This document shows, piece by piece, positions 12,001 through 23,652 of a stretch of 64,000 bases of DNA. The position numbers and the translations under genes are program-made. Each line of letters opens with the position of its first letter. Position 1 is the stretch's first letter. This DNA is from Echinometra lucunter. Its lineage: Eukaryota > Echinodermata > Echinoidea > Camarodonta > Echinometridae. Location of the stretch: NCBI GenBank assembly GCA_029962745.1, contig CM057152.1:25090766-25154765 (forward strand). The letters are read 5' to 3'. The notes under the pieces are model-generated. The model did no database searches and was not told the DNA's origin. It was given only the letters and a program-made list of their open reading frames with translations.

Positions 12001-14469
12001 CGCGATTACACGGCCCAACGCGATTACGCGATGGTTCGAAGTAAGCCCCTTGGGACTAGCTGTGGTATAATAATATTCAGCTAAGCATAGAGGTTTTTTT
12101 AGCAACTTAAATTAATGGCCTTTGTAGTGTACCTGTAACACCTGTGGTGTCCATAACACAAGTGTGTGATGTGTAAAAGTAACTAGATAGTAGATACTTC
12201 TAATTTGTCATTTGAATGTGATTTTTTTACAGTTGCTCTTCTCAATGTATTTCTATATAAGTAAAAAAAAAAAGAAATCGCCTTTCTCTAGAAGGTCTTC
12301 TCCTGGATATAATATTTTGCAAACAAAAAAGCTGTTTTTCATGAATTTAATATGAAAAAAAAACCAAAGCAAAACATGGTTGGCAATATATAGTTTACAA
12401 TGAAATTACAAAGATTGACATTTAAAATATCTAAAGACTGGAAACATAATATTTAAAAAACATTAGCAATTATATATAGAAGCAAGTGCAAAATGATATA
12501 GTAGTACTATGAATTTCACAGAGATCAAATATTAAACAAATTAGGAAATTTTTGTATAGTAAATTATAAAATTGATGCACTAGTTATGTAAAATGGTTGC
12601 TTCTATTGTAAATTAAACAAACATCAAGATGAATTCGAATTCAAATTTTAAAGTTTATTGATTTCAATCTAAACATTAAGGATCATTCTCAATTTACATA
12701 ACATAACAAAACATAATAGCAAAATGAAACATTAAATAAACACAAAAAACAAGACATAAGATGAGCATGCATGTCATATCAAGAATAACTGAAGAAAAAT
12801 GAAGTAGAACAAATCAAAACAAAACAAAACCACAGGCCAATTCAGAATAATTGTAATACAGCAGTTTTCGAAATATATAACAAAACAACCAAATGAAACA
12901 ATATGAAAATAATGCACCAGTTTTTCGAAATATAAAACAAAACAACCAAATGGAACAATAAATGATAGTAATAATTATGCTTAAGCAGTGTAATCTCTTG
13001 AAATTGTGTACATATTTCTGGAATTATTTTACTACTTTTGTTTTAGTAAAATAATGTCATTTTAGTTCAGTAACCTCTTTTGAAGAGAAAAAACCCCACA
13101 AAACAAAAGAAAAAGAAGAGAAAAAAAAATAGATTAAAAAAAAAATCGATAATTATATAAACACATTAGACAACAAGTTAATATAATGGAGATATCTCAA
13201 TGAACATGGGGAGAAAGATGGAGAGTGAGAGAGAAGCCTAAGAGCTACTAAATGTAATATATGTCAATTTAACTTCTCATGTCAGCAAAAAAAAAAAAAA
13301 ATTAATGTGCCTTATACCTTATGGATTTGTTATTGCTTGTGGGTCATTACTTACTTTTCAGCATGTCTAATCGTTTATCATACATTTGGCTAATTACTTG
13401 GATTATTATAGTGCTTATGTCTGTCGCATCATTAGTCATTATTATTCAAAATTTCTCTTCTTCATTTAGTGTTTGAAAAATCTGATAAAATCATGTTGAG
13501 TTTAGACATCATTCTTGATCTGAGATCGTTTGAATGGGTGTAATTCATCAGGAAGTGCATTTTATCCTCCACAGGGTCATTCCATGCCAAATCACCCCAA
13601 AATTTTCTATTTTTATACACGGATGAAACAAAAAGAATTAGTGTAAATGGCCCGTCGGTTCCCGTGCTACGGCCCACCCTTTTTTTTTCGTTTTGGCAAA
13701 AATGGGCGTGACCCCCAACAATAAAATGGCTATTGTGCCAGAACTGGTTGACCAATTTTCATGAAACTGGTACCATTGAAAAGGAAATTCAGAAAGGAAT
13801 AAAAAAAAAAATGCATCAAAACGGGTGCTGGTGCAATCTAAAAGGTATCTCTTGACCTTTACTTTGACCTTGACTTTTACCCCCGGGCGCAAATTCATCG
13901 AACTTGATTTTGAAGTATGTTAATTTTCAGTATAATGTTTACAAAATATGTTAAAACCAAAGATGATATTTTATTTCAACTTTAAAAACTTAAAAATAAT
14001 TTGCTTTAAAATTCACTGTTGCCCCACATATTGATATTTGTGTCAGTACAATGCTGACAAGTCTCATGTTACATGCATTCTTCCGCACGGTTACATTATG
14101 ACTACATGAAGAAGAAATTAAGTTTTTTCAGGTAATTAACATAAATCAAACATTAAACACAATGTGATGGTGTACATATATATATCTATATATATAGGCC
14201 TTCTGTAAGGGGTGGGGTTACAATATTGCACCCTTAAAGATATATAGGCCTTCTAACAGGGCGTTGCAATGTAGCACCCCCCCCCTCAGAAGGTCGAAAT
14301 ATCTATTCATATATACACACAGGGGCGTAGACACCAGGGAGGGGGGGGGGATGAGGGGTATGCATCCCCCCACCTCACAAGGTGGGGGGGGGGGGGATGA
14401 CATGTACAATCATCCCCCCCCCCAGGTTTTAGGGAAGGATGTTTGCTTACGTTATCATTATAACAACAA

Positions 14470-14540
14470 AAGCAACAACAACAATAATAATAATGATAAT
14501 AATGATGATAATAATAATGATAATAATAATAATGATAATA

Positions 14541-14575
<35 letters not shown>
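14470..14575. repeat. (AAT)n / (GAT)n microsatellite
   Basis: An imperfect AAT/GAT trinucleotide run. The Asn-rich and Ile-rich ORFs across it are artefacts. Confidence 0.85.
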
Positions 14576-14576
<1 letters not shown>

Positions 14577-14862
14577 TTAGTATTGTATTATTGTTATTAT
14601 GCTTATGATAATAATAGTTATCATCATCATCATCGTTAATGTGACTGAAATGACGATTACTATCATAACCATATCGATCATTATTCTGATTTATGTAGTT
14701 ATTTATATTACTTTTGGGTCATTTCGGCTCCGTCACAGTTTTTCTGAAGTGGTGTAATAACAAAATTTTTTAAAAAGATAAATAGCGTGATGGAAATATG
14801 CAATAATGTGTGTCAGTCCATATTCTATATACGTTTGTCACGGTGCGTATATCTTCTATTTA

Positions 14863-16026
14863 CAGAGGCAGCGCTCCCGGGGGGGGGGCAGGGGGCGCAG
14901 TGCCCCCCCTTTTTCGAAGCACCCAAAAGTGCCCCTTTTTACCCAACAAAAATGCCGCCTTTCAAACCTGTTCAGTGCCTTTCTTTTATCTTAGAAGGGC
15001 CCATTTCCTTTCTAATAAGTGCCCCTTTTTGTTTCAGATAGGTTACCCTTAAAATCTACAGAAATGCACTCTTTTATGACCTTTCCCTTTTAATAGCGCT
15101 CTGTTCCCTTCTGAGAAGTGCGCCTTTTACACTTCAAATGAATGTCCCTTTTAAAATGTGATTATTATCCCCCTTTCACTACCTCTTTTCGTTTTTCACA
15201 GTGCAATTTCTCTTCTGCAGAGTGCCCCTTTTCACCCCTGATAAGTGCCCATTTGAAATCTGATTCATGCCCTCATTTACTTCTGATAAGTGCCCCTTTT
15301 CCTTTCTAGTATGTCCAATTTCTGCATCTGTTCATGTAAGATAAGGGCAATTAGCGCCCTTTTTGTTTTCTGATAGTGTCCCTTTTCCATTAGGGCAAGT
15401 GCTTGTGCTTTCCACAACTGTAACTAGAAGGAACGGTGCCCCTTAATTGGAGGGTATTTTTCTACTTTTTCTTTCTAAAGCTCGCTCGCTACGCTCGCTC
15501 GCACTTATGATATCTCACGCAAGGCACTTCAAGTGTGTTGTAGCCATAAAGTCTTATATGTTCTCCTAAGTTCCTGATGGTATTGTGCTCAAAACCCCAT
15601 TCAATTTGAATATTTTCTCTAATAAAAAATAATCGGTAGCTATGAGACCTCACTTGCATTTAAACATTATAGCTTGGTCACTATATGGAACACGTATAAA
15701 ATGAATTTCCAGGAGCCTTTATCATTATAGGCCACTCAAAATATACTGCAAATACCATGCCCTTCAGCAAAGATACCTAGCATTTTTTGCTCACTCGCTT
15801 CGCTCGCTCACAATTGAGTAAGACAGAGCTGCATACAATAATATTGCAAAATAGTAGTTATCATGTAAAAGTATGTTGAAAATGCACTTGAAAAGTGTGT
15901 TAAATAGAATGTAGGGGTATATTTTCCTTCTCGTGTTCGGCTTTTGTAAGTGCCCCCTTTTTCCCCCAAAGTGCCCTTTATCGCTAGTGCCCCCCCCCCA
16001 CTTTGAAAGACGCTCCGCCGCCCCTA
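14863..16026. mobile_element. Innermost hAT-like element rich in GTGCCCCTTTT boxes
   Basis: The tips CAGAGGCAGCGCTC and (right end, reversed) TAGGGGCGGCGGAGCG match imperfectly. The flanks TCTATTTA (14855-14862) and TCTATTCA (16027-16034) match 7/8. The interior holds a degenerate repeat of AGTGCCCCTTTT-like boxes from ~14905 to 15460 and two CTCGCTTCGCTCGCTC-type boxes near 15481 and 15788. No transposase ORF is seen. Confidence 0.55.
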
Positions 16027-17994
16027 TCTATTCATGTCAGTGCATTCGGGTGTGAACGGCAAATCATCCCCCCCCCCCCCCCCCAGGTGTAAGAACCTGT
16101 CTGCGCCACTGTATACACACATACACTATCATATTGAGCTTAAAAGTTGATTTATGTAAATTACCTGAAAAGATTAATTTCTTTTACATGTACATGTATT
16201 TATAATGTAACCTCAGTGTGGAAGAATGCATGTAACATGACACTTGCCAACATTGTACCAACACAAATGTCAGTACATGGGGCAACAGTGAATTTTCAAA
16301 GCAAATTGTTTTTAAAGGTGAAGAAATAAAATATCTTTGGTTTTAACATATTTTGTAACATTATAGTGACAATTAACATACTTCAAAATCGAGTTTGATG
16401 AATTTACCCGGGGGTAAAAATCAAGGTCAAAGTAAAGGCCAAGAGGTCATGACCTCGTTTTGATGCATTTTTTTTATTTCTTTCTGAATTCTGAGCCGTT
16501 TGCACTAATTCTTTTTGTTTCATCCATGACACATGTTAAATTTTATGTGTACCAAATTTGAACGCATTCTGAGAAAGTAGGGTGTAACCCATTGGGTAAT
16601 TCCAGATGGAATGACCCTACACCTGTATGACAAAGTGGGCATATCCTATCTATTTGTGCTAATTTCTTGTAGCGACCTTCCTCAATCATTAGATTACTGT
16701 TAGGCCTACTTATCCTGATTTTCATATACTTTGATATATGTGTTTTCTCCATATCAAGCAAGAGGTAGTTTTCCAATTTATAATTTTTTTATAGGGTTTT
16801 ATATGGGCTGCGACCCGACAAAAGGGCCCTTAGGGTAAAATTTTTCAAAAATGAGTTTTCAACACTATTTTGTATTATAGATGCTGCAGAATCTGAATAT
16901 GCAAACGATTTTCCAAAATTCCATCCCTAAGTGTCTAAATCGATGAATTAAAAAAAGCATGTTTTTGGGTCCACGCGCGCTATTCTGACATACGCACGTG
17001 ACCAAGGTTAAACAATATATAGTCAATCCCTGATACCATTTTCGCCAAGATTCCTAACATGCTTAAGAGGCTACTTAAACATTCTCCTAGTACCATGACG
17101 GACACTTACATTATATAATAGAATTTTATTTTCCTTGTTATCTTTGTCTTCTCTGAACCCTATATTACCTTAAAATGACTTCGAAATGACCTTGAAATAA
17201 CCTTGAAATGACCTTGTACACGTCCTTGAGATGGCTTGAAATTGGCTTTTAAATTGCTTGCATTTTCAATCACAATTAAGCTGAAATCAAATTTTGCTTT
17301 TTTCATAAACATTTATATTATGGAGAGAGATATAAATAGAGAATAAATCTATTCTGTAGTGAGTATAAAAGATTACATTATGTAAAGATTATAGAGGGGT
17401 CATATTTCAGGGATGTCACTATATCCAGGGAGGAAGGGGCCGCATCATCTTTGCTCACCATAAATCTTTGTGAAATAAACACTTTTGTCATTAAGTAAAT
17501 TTCAATAACAAATCTATGAAAATAAAGTTGTGATTGCTTATTTTTTCATATTAACAGGGAGATAAAGGGAAAGAGAATCATAGAGGAGTCAGAGTTCATC
17601 AAGGACGGATCCAGGGAGGATGGGAGCGAAATCCCCTTTGTTCACCATATATTTTTCATTAAACATCTGTATGTCTTAAAGTGAATTTTGGAGCAAAAAT
17701 GTCATCTTAAATTCATCTTCAATTTTAGTGGTCTTTTGGGGGAAGGGGCAGGGTATTCTCAGAATTTTTAATGCCCCTCCCCTTTTAAAGTTTGCATGGA
17801 TTTGCCCCTAATTGGCAAACACGTGTCATAGATTTTATGTTGCTGTTAAATAATAATAGTGTTGAAGATGCAGTGAAAATCAATTTAACAACTAGCACGC
17901 TTGTTCATTAGTACATTATCATCAAAAATCAGAACCATTTACCGCCCACTCAATCACAAGTCATTCAGAAGGCATCAACATTCAAATTATTTCT

Positions 17995-18245
17995 CAATTC
18001 CTTGCTTCTTTCCATGTTCATGTTTCTTTCTGTCAGCTAGCTCTTTCCTCTCCTTCCAACTTGGCCTATACCTTTCCTTCTCTTCCTTTTTCTCTCCCTC
18101 TTTTTCTCTTCTATTTCCACCATCTCTAGTTTTCTCGCCTTTTCTCTGCTTCACCGTTCTTATCTTTCATTTCTCCAGCTGTCCATCAGCTCCATCGGTT
18201 GCTTTCTCTCTCTCTCTCTCTCTCTCTCTTTATACCTCTCTTGTT
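17995..18245. repeat. Pyrimidine-rich low-complexity tract
   Basis: CT/CTT-rich DNA ending in (CT)n at ~18204-18228. ORFs here encode Ser/Phe/Leu runs and are not genes. Confidence 0.75.
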
Positions 18246-19041
18246 ACTTTCACTCACCTTCTTATCATGCATATACTTATTTCAAGTGTGTGCCTAAATT
18301 CTGTTAAATTGTCTTATATCACTTCATCATTCATTTATTAACTGCAATGTATCTTTTGTATTTCCACTGCCAGTGGGAGTCCAATTTTCTGGTTTTTTTT
18401 TTCTTCAAATATGGATCAATAAAAGATATGAACTGTGAACTTTGAAATACATAATAGGTCAGTACAACATGGAATGAAATAAAATTTTCCCTGATTGCAC
18501 TTTTCATACTAGCAACTTTTATTCAAAACAAGAGTTGACATACGATGTATTTCAAATTAGGAATTTAAATCCGACTGGATTGGTGCTCTTTATTAAGCTG
18601 CAGTCTGAAACTGTTAAATACTTTCGGTTTCTAATAAATTTAAGAGTGGAGAGTGTTTGTTCTTTCTTCCTAATGAAATTCATCCTTTCCTTTCCTTTCA
18701 CTGAAATATAAAATAAAATTACATGCCCTAAAATATCTCTTAACATCTACCCATTATTTTCCTTTACATGGTTAAACAAATGAGCCTACAAAGTTTAGCT
18801 AGTAGGTTTTTTTTTGTATAGTTAAGATACAAAGAAGCAATTCAATCTAAATTAGATCATCGCACATGTGACCTAATTTATAAAGAAAAAAAATCCTATA
18901 TGAGCTTGAAAGATCTTATCGTTAATCCAGTGATTAAAAATTTGTTAGTTTTAAATTTACTTTTCAAGTCATCTGCTTTTACAGGCACACAAACGTAGTA
19001 AATATTTAGAATTAAATATTATCTATGAAATAGAGGTAATA

Positions 19042-19585
19042 TCATTTGAAAGTGAAATTGCTCCTATTGAAACATATGTCATGAGTTCTAAGGGCACTTG
19101 TCACCCAAATTTTGAAGACACAAAAAGCATTTTTAGCAGATTTTTGTTCATTATTAGTAGCAATATCGAGATCATGCTCAGCTTTGGAAAGTTCCTTCAC
19201 CCTCTGAAAGGATGTGATCATAGACCGCATGGAGGCATCCAAAGTTCCAAACACTACTTGTTCTAGTGACATCTTGTACAGCCATACCCATGTTCATTTT
19301 GTAGGATCTCCATCATTGTGAAGTTCATCCTGAGTTGATGTGAAGAGAATCCAACTGCAGTGATTGTTTCAAGATCTTAGATCACCTCTGCTTCCTCCTC
19401 TGATATGAATGCAGTGACCTGACATTTCCAGCATCGTTGAATTAAATGTGGTTATCATATCCTCCCCTCTCCTTCCAGCTTTGCCTCTAAGATACAGTCC
19501 AACATTCCTATATTGGCCTGGAGATGACGATGATAGGGACGAGCATGACCTTGGCTGCTCCATATCAATGGCCTGTAAAAAAAAA
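19042..19585 (-). pseudogene. Unassigned disrupted coding fragment
   Basis: The minus strand has a good acceptor-like sequence (T-rich run then ACAG) near 19573-19585. It is followed by an open stretch beginning AIDMEQPRSCSSLSSSSPGQ and running to a stop near 19369. In another frame a downstream stretch reads MSLEQVVFGTLDASMRSMIT with an amphipathic, charged continuation. The two blocks are separated by in-frame stops, so this is either two exons with an unrecognised intron or a degraded copy. I do not recognise the family. Confidence 0.3.
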
Positions 19586-21129
19586 AGATAAAATCCCTTG
19601 TAATGATACATGAAATGGCACTAGAAGCAGCCAACTGCTTAGATGAATCACATTGAAATACAGACTTATTGTGTTAGAACAGCTGAAGTACACCAACAGC
19701 ATTAAATGAGTATGGAATACAAAGTGTCATTCATTCTAATATGAAATATTAGACAGTAATAACAATTAATCCATTAAGTAATGTTGTTTTGTGATTAGTA
19801 TTGTTTTAATTTTGATTAATCTAAAAGTAATTTAGATATTCAGTAATGCCTCGTAACTGAAATTCAGTTTGTAATTCAATTGCTCTATAAAAAAGTCTAC
19901 AGAGACAATTAATGCACTCAAAACTGAAGACAATCCAGCAATACACAATGGGAAGGGTTTGGGAGAGGCATTGCTTACTAATAATGATCACCCCCCTCCC
20001 ATCCTCTCGATTATAAGCAAACAATGCAGTGCCCCCCCCCCTCCACTCCAGTTCAGTTATTTTTCTTTAATTTTTTCTAAAAGCAAGTCAGTGCTTACAG
20101 GGTTGTGATACATAAACGGTTATTTGTAATTCCATACTTATCCAGAGCCCTAGCTAGGGTAAGGCCCTAGTCTGGCCCTGAATTAGCTAGACCATAGCCT
20201 ATAGATCTATGCCTAACTTTATTTTATCATCTCTGTGTAGGAAATACACTGTATATGTACATGTATATAACATAACTGCTAAAATTTTCTGATGAATTCC
20301 TGACCGGTAAAGTTCAGCATGGGAAAATTGAGGCCTCAAATATGAATCAGCATTCATCTGCTATTAACTAGCGGCAAATAACGTTCCGATATTATGACAC
20401 ATCGTCGCTTTTTCTTGTGAAAATGATATTGTTCTTAGACAAATTTTAATGAGATTTTCGGCACAATTAGACTCTGAGATATGAAGATTAAACTGAGATC
20501 AGCCATTAGAGGAATACAAAAGGAAAAGCTTGTCAATTTCAAGTGAATGTTAAGTGCGCATAGTTATAGGGCCCCTCATCATACAACATGAGCTTAGCCT
20601 TACGACTACGAGTGTGACTGCAAAGTCTACGACTACAGTACAACATTAACAGTTAGAATCTACATGTAGTTACATCTTGCCTTGGTTTAAAGAAATTGCC
20701 CAACTGATGAAATAAATAACAAAAATTAATATTCAGAGATTATACAGTAATATGAAAAAGAAATAACAGAGGAAGGAGATTTCATAATATGTTAAATGTC
20801 AGAATTAATAGTTAACACTATCTTTGAAACTATGCATGTCGCATGCAGCCTTGCAGTTGCAGGGCACTATACGAAATGAGGTAGACAGTCACCTATTAAA
20901 ACTGAATTAAATGCACGAAATGCCTTTGAAACCCGCAGATTGGTTGTCAAGCTGAAGGGTAATATCAAGGCGTACATGGTGGATTTAGAGGATGTGTCGG
21001 AGGCAGTGGGTGGTTATGTTGGTAGAAAGTGGGGTGGAAATTGATAAGAAAGGCAGCAAAACGCTAGCAGCAGGGATGGAGGTGTCACGTGTGGTGAATG
21101 TCTGGGTAACCTGATCGGGGGACTGAGTC

Positions 21130-21755
21130 TCAAGGCACTATGGAGATGTGAGGGCAGGGCAGCCGGGAACAATCTGGCAGGGGTTGGTAGACTGTCGCAT
21201 TGCTTCCATAGAGAAGGGTGTGCTTCTTCTCTATGGCGTCACGAACCTCGGCATTGTGATGGTCCTGGATAGCCTGATGACACAGCCTCTTCCAGTTGGG
21301 GTAGTTGAAGCTTGAGGTGCCAGAGAGTAATGGGGGTAAGTTGAACTTTGCCAGGAGCCGCTTCCAGTAAGGGATGGAGGGAGTGTTGGTTGCCATAGCG
21401 TGGAGGAGGATCCTGTGCTCAAATCGGTCACTTGGCAGGGTGAATAGCTGTCCAAGGGTAAGAATGGTAATGAGCTCTACCTGGAGAGATAGAGAGGAAG
21501 GATGCCAGACAACAGGAAAACAGCTTCCGCCGCACTTTTTGGGAGGCCAACAAGTTTCTTGAACAGAAGAGCCTGTGCAGAGTTGAGTTTTTCCAGGGAT
21601 CTTTTGGTGAGCTTCAGGACAGCAACACTGTACAACATCCCTTGGATACAGTACGTGGACCACAACTTTGCGATGGTGGGAGGCCAGAAGTTGCTCCGCG
21701 AGGCTGACCCTCCTATGAGGGCAAAAAGGGAGTTTGATGTGTGAGATCTTATCAT
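21130..21755 (-). pseudogene. LINE reverse transcriptase C-terminal fragment
   Basis: Two overlapping minus-strand frames give a block starting SNSLFALIGG, then YCIQGMLYSVAVLKLT, LFKKLVGLPKSAAEAVFLL and NYPNWKRLCHQAIQDHHNAE. This matches the region downstream of the RT catalytic core in L2/CR1/RTE-like non-LTR elements (the YGxEVLxLTxxDxxxL and LPxxTAxxAVxLLLGxLP type motifs). A frameshift lies near 21480. No YxDD core remains. Together with the next upstream fragment it forms one decayed element. Confidence 0.6.
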
Positions 21756-21881
21756 TCCAGGGTTTGGTTAGAGATGGGGTGGGGAGTGAGAGGATGATTT
21801 TTTCTAAACGGTCTGGAAGTACATTTGTAGAGGAGGTGCTCGTATCCTTCTGCTACCATTTCTGGACTTTGGGTCTTAAGG

Positions 21882-22226
21882 TTATTGATAGCAGAGTGGA
21901 TAATCATTGTGGTTACTACTATCTAATGCCCTGCTTGCATCCTCAAGAGTGGGAGCATACACTCTTTCACCTAAGCCCCCTGCCCGGGCGGTAAGCTTGC
22001 CAACATGAATGTCATTGTACGTGGAATCATGGATGAGTGTGATTCTCTCAACAGATCTAGTACCACTACCAGCATTACCATGATTACTAAACCTTTTGTC
22101 TCTAGAGTTATTGTTTGTACCTTGTTTGGCTTGTTTTTCAGGGCTTACTCCATGTGGTGATTGGGGGGTTCCTTCTAGTACCTTTTGTTACATTGCTATA
22201 CGATGTGTCTGCTACTCTATTGCTAG
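21882..22226 (-). pseudogene. LINE ORF1 fragment, SGNH/esterase-like
   Basis: The open minus-strand frame includes SVERITLIHDSTYNDIHVGK, then APTLEDASRAL. A [G/H]DS(T) block followed by a DI..xL stretch resembles block I of SGNH-type esterase domains found in ORF1 of some L2/CR1 LINEs. This is an inference from a short motif. At 22223-22226 it meets the Gypsy target duplication. The same reading frame continues on the far side of that element at 28691. Confidence 0.45.
22223..22226 (+). repeat. 4-bp target-site duplication CTAG (left)
   Basis: CTAG directly precedes the left LTR and recurs directly after the right LTR at 28691-28694. Four to six bp is the usual Ty3/Gypsy duplication length. 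Confidence 0.85.
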
Positions 22227-22602
22227 TGTGAGGGGATGAGAAATAACCCTTCTTTATAATGCAAATCAGTCAGGTACAAAAGGAATGTAGCTAAAGAGGA
22301 GCGATATGCTCCAGTGGACATACACTCACTGCATGCAGGAAGAAGCTCATACTTGCGTGAGCAGATGTGGCTGTAGCTGCATGTGCCTACATGAAGTGGT
22401 AATCGATGTCTCATCCTGATATTCTTGATGTATATAGTTGATTTTGGACACCTTAATATCAACTGAAGTGAACTCAGTCAAGGGTCTTCTACCCTCTTTT
22501 GTTTGATTTGGACATGATGAAATAAAGCTTGGCCTCATACCCAATAGAACCGCAAAAACAACTGCTTCGTCTGATTTATGACTTTGAAATCTTATCCTCA
22601 CA
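22227..22602 (+). repeat. 5' LTR
   Basis: 376 bp bounded by the inverted tips TGTGAGG/CCTCACA. Possible regulatory signals are an octamer ATGCAAAT (22259-22266), a TATA-like TATATAG (22431-22437) and a polyadenylation signal AATAAA (22521-22526). The U3/R/U5 limits are inferred only. Confidence 0.93.
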
Positions 22603-22604
22603 TT

Positions 22605-22620
22605 TGGTAGTACGGATGGG
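22605..22620 (+). other. Probable primer-binding site (initiator tRNA-Met type)
   Basis: Two bases after the LTR the sequence reads TGGTAGTACGGATGG. The usual initiator-Met site is TGGTAGCAGAGGATGG. The match is good at both ends but differs by one substitution pair and one missing base in the middle, so the primer identity is tentative. Confidence 0.5.
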
Positions 22621-22707
22621 GTGCGGTTGCTCTTCAGATAACTGAGAACTATTGGCTTGGTCAGGTGTGTAACGATCAAGGAGTAAAAGACAAAAGAGGG
22701 TAGGAAG

Positions 22708-23652
22708 ATGACGACCATGGAAGAGATGAGGGAGGAACTGGAAAAGCTGTCATTGGAGCTGAAAAGTAGGGAAGTGTATTTCCCTCCCAAGGAAAAGAAA
22801 ATCAGGCCGTTTAGTGGCACTGAAAACATGCTGGTCTCAGATTTTGTGGAGGACATTAAGGCAGGAATTAAACTTCGAAAGCTGACGGGTGAGAGTGCTA
22901 TTGACTACGTGCTAGCTCACCTGGAAGGATCTGCAAGGCAGGAGGTGCAACATCGCCCAGATAGAGAAAAGAAGGATGCTGATTCAATAATGAACATCTT
23001 ATTGGAAACATTTGGGGACAAGCTGAATGCTAGTCAACTAATGCGGCAGATATATAACCGAGTACAAAATGAAGATGAGTCTGTGGCACAGTACGCATAT
23101 GCCTTACTTGCATTAGCGACTCGATTGCAACGCAAACCAGGAGCCCCGGAGTCGAAGAATATCATCAAAGAACAGTTTAAAGATGGGTTGAGTGACCCAG
23201 TACTCAGGAGGGAAGTGAAGCGGTTGTTTAAAGAAAAGCCAGAATTGTCTTTTCTAGAGGCACGAGACTAGGCGGTGGAGATGGAGGAGGAAGAACTTAA
23301 GGGCACCAACCCACGCAAAAAGAAATGCACCACCTACCAGGCCGAAGCCACAGCCGGGATGGGAAAGGTGGTAGAGGGGCTCACTGCAGCGATCAAAGGC
23401 CAAACAGAGCTACTTGACAAGATGATAGTACAGCAGGGCATTTTCAATTCTCGCCTAAGTCAGTTAGAGGAGACGCAGGACAATGCCAGGAGATTCAGGA
23501 GACCTCCTCTAGACAAGAATAAGATTGAATGCCATCGATGCCACCGCATGGGTCATTACGCAAGGGAGTGTGAGAGTCCTCATCCTGGGGGCAATCCACG
23601 TACACAGAGGGCTGGACGGTCAAACAGTCAGCAACAGCAACAGGGAAACTGA
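22708..23652 (+). CDS. gag: Gypsy Gag (capsid plus CCHC nucleocapsid), one in-frame stop
   Basis: Structural polyprotein of the LTR element. The start at 22708 gives [20 protein letters not shown], a helical N-terminus, followed by a capsid-like region ([17 protein letters not shown], then [14 protein letters not shown]). The frame meets TAG at 23269-23271 and resumes in the same frame with an acidic/basic linker. It ends in a zinc knuckle C-X2-C-X4-H-X4-C ([14 protein letters not shown], from nucleotide 23530). Gln-rich codons precede TGA at 23650. Gag coats the RNA and builds the particle. The TAG lies between capsid and nucleocapsid, so as read only a truncated Gag forms unless the stop is suppressed or is an error. 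Confidence 0.88.

Larger units (their letters stand above)
7820..12047. mobile_element. Large non-autonomous TIR DNA transposon
   Basis: The left end (from 7820) and the reverse complement of the right end (to 12047) both read GGCTTACTTCGAACCATCG and stay similar for ~75 bp, including GCGTTGGGCCGTGTAATCGC. The flanks are CCCTGGGA (7812-7819) and CCTTGGGA (12048-12055), a 7/8 match compatible with an 8-bp target duplication (hAT- or P-like). No transposase ORF was seen inside, so this is probably a non-autonomous derivative. It contains a ~150-bp direct duplication (8077-8370) and several long poly-G/C runs. Confidence 0.6.
14320..16111. mobile_element. hAT-like element nested in the foldback
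   Basis: The ends read CAGGGGCGTAGACA on the left and the complement of TGTCTGCGCCACTG on the right. The element is flanked by a perfect 8-bp duplication TATACACA at 14312-14319 and 16112-16119. CAGNGGCG termini with an 8-bp TSD are typical of the hAT superfamily. No transposase was recognised. It carries poly-G/C runs just inside both ends and a third element within. Confidence 0.68.
13573..16618. mobile_element. Foldback element with long inverted arms
   Basis: The left arm (13573 to ~14100) and the reverse complement of the right arm (~16205 to 16618) share AGGGTCATTCCAT at the tips. Inner blocks also match, including TTTTTGTTTCATCC, TTTGATGCATTTTTTTT, GTCAAAGTAAAGG and GTTTTAACATATTTTGTAA. 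The arms are 400-500 bp and diverged. No clear target duplication is visible. The centre is occupied by younger nested insertions. Confidence 0.62.

Noticed and set aside
14264..14608. Asn-rich protein encoded at 14.3-14.6 kb
   Set aside because: Translation of poly-G runs and an (AAT)n microsatellite.
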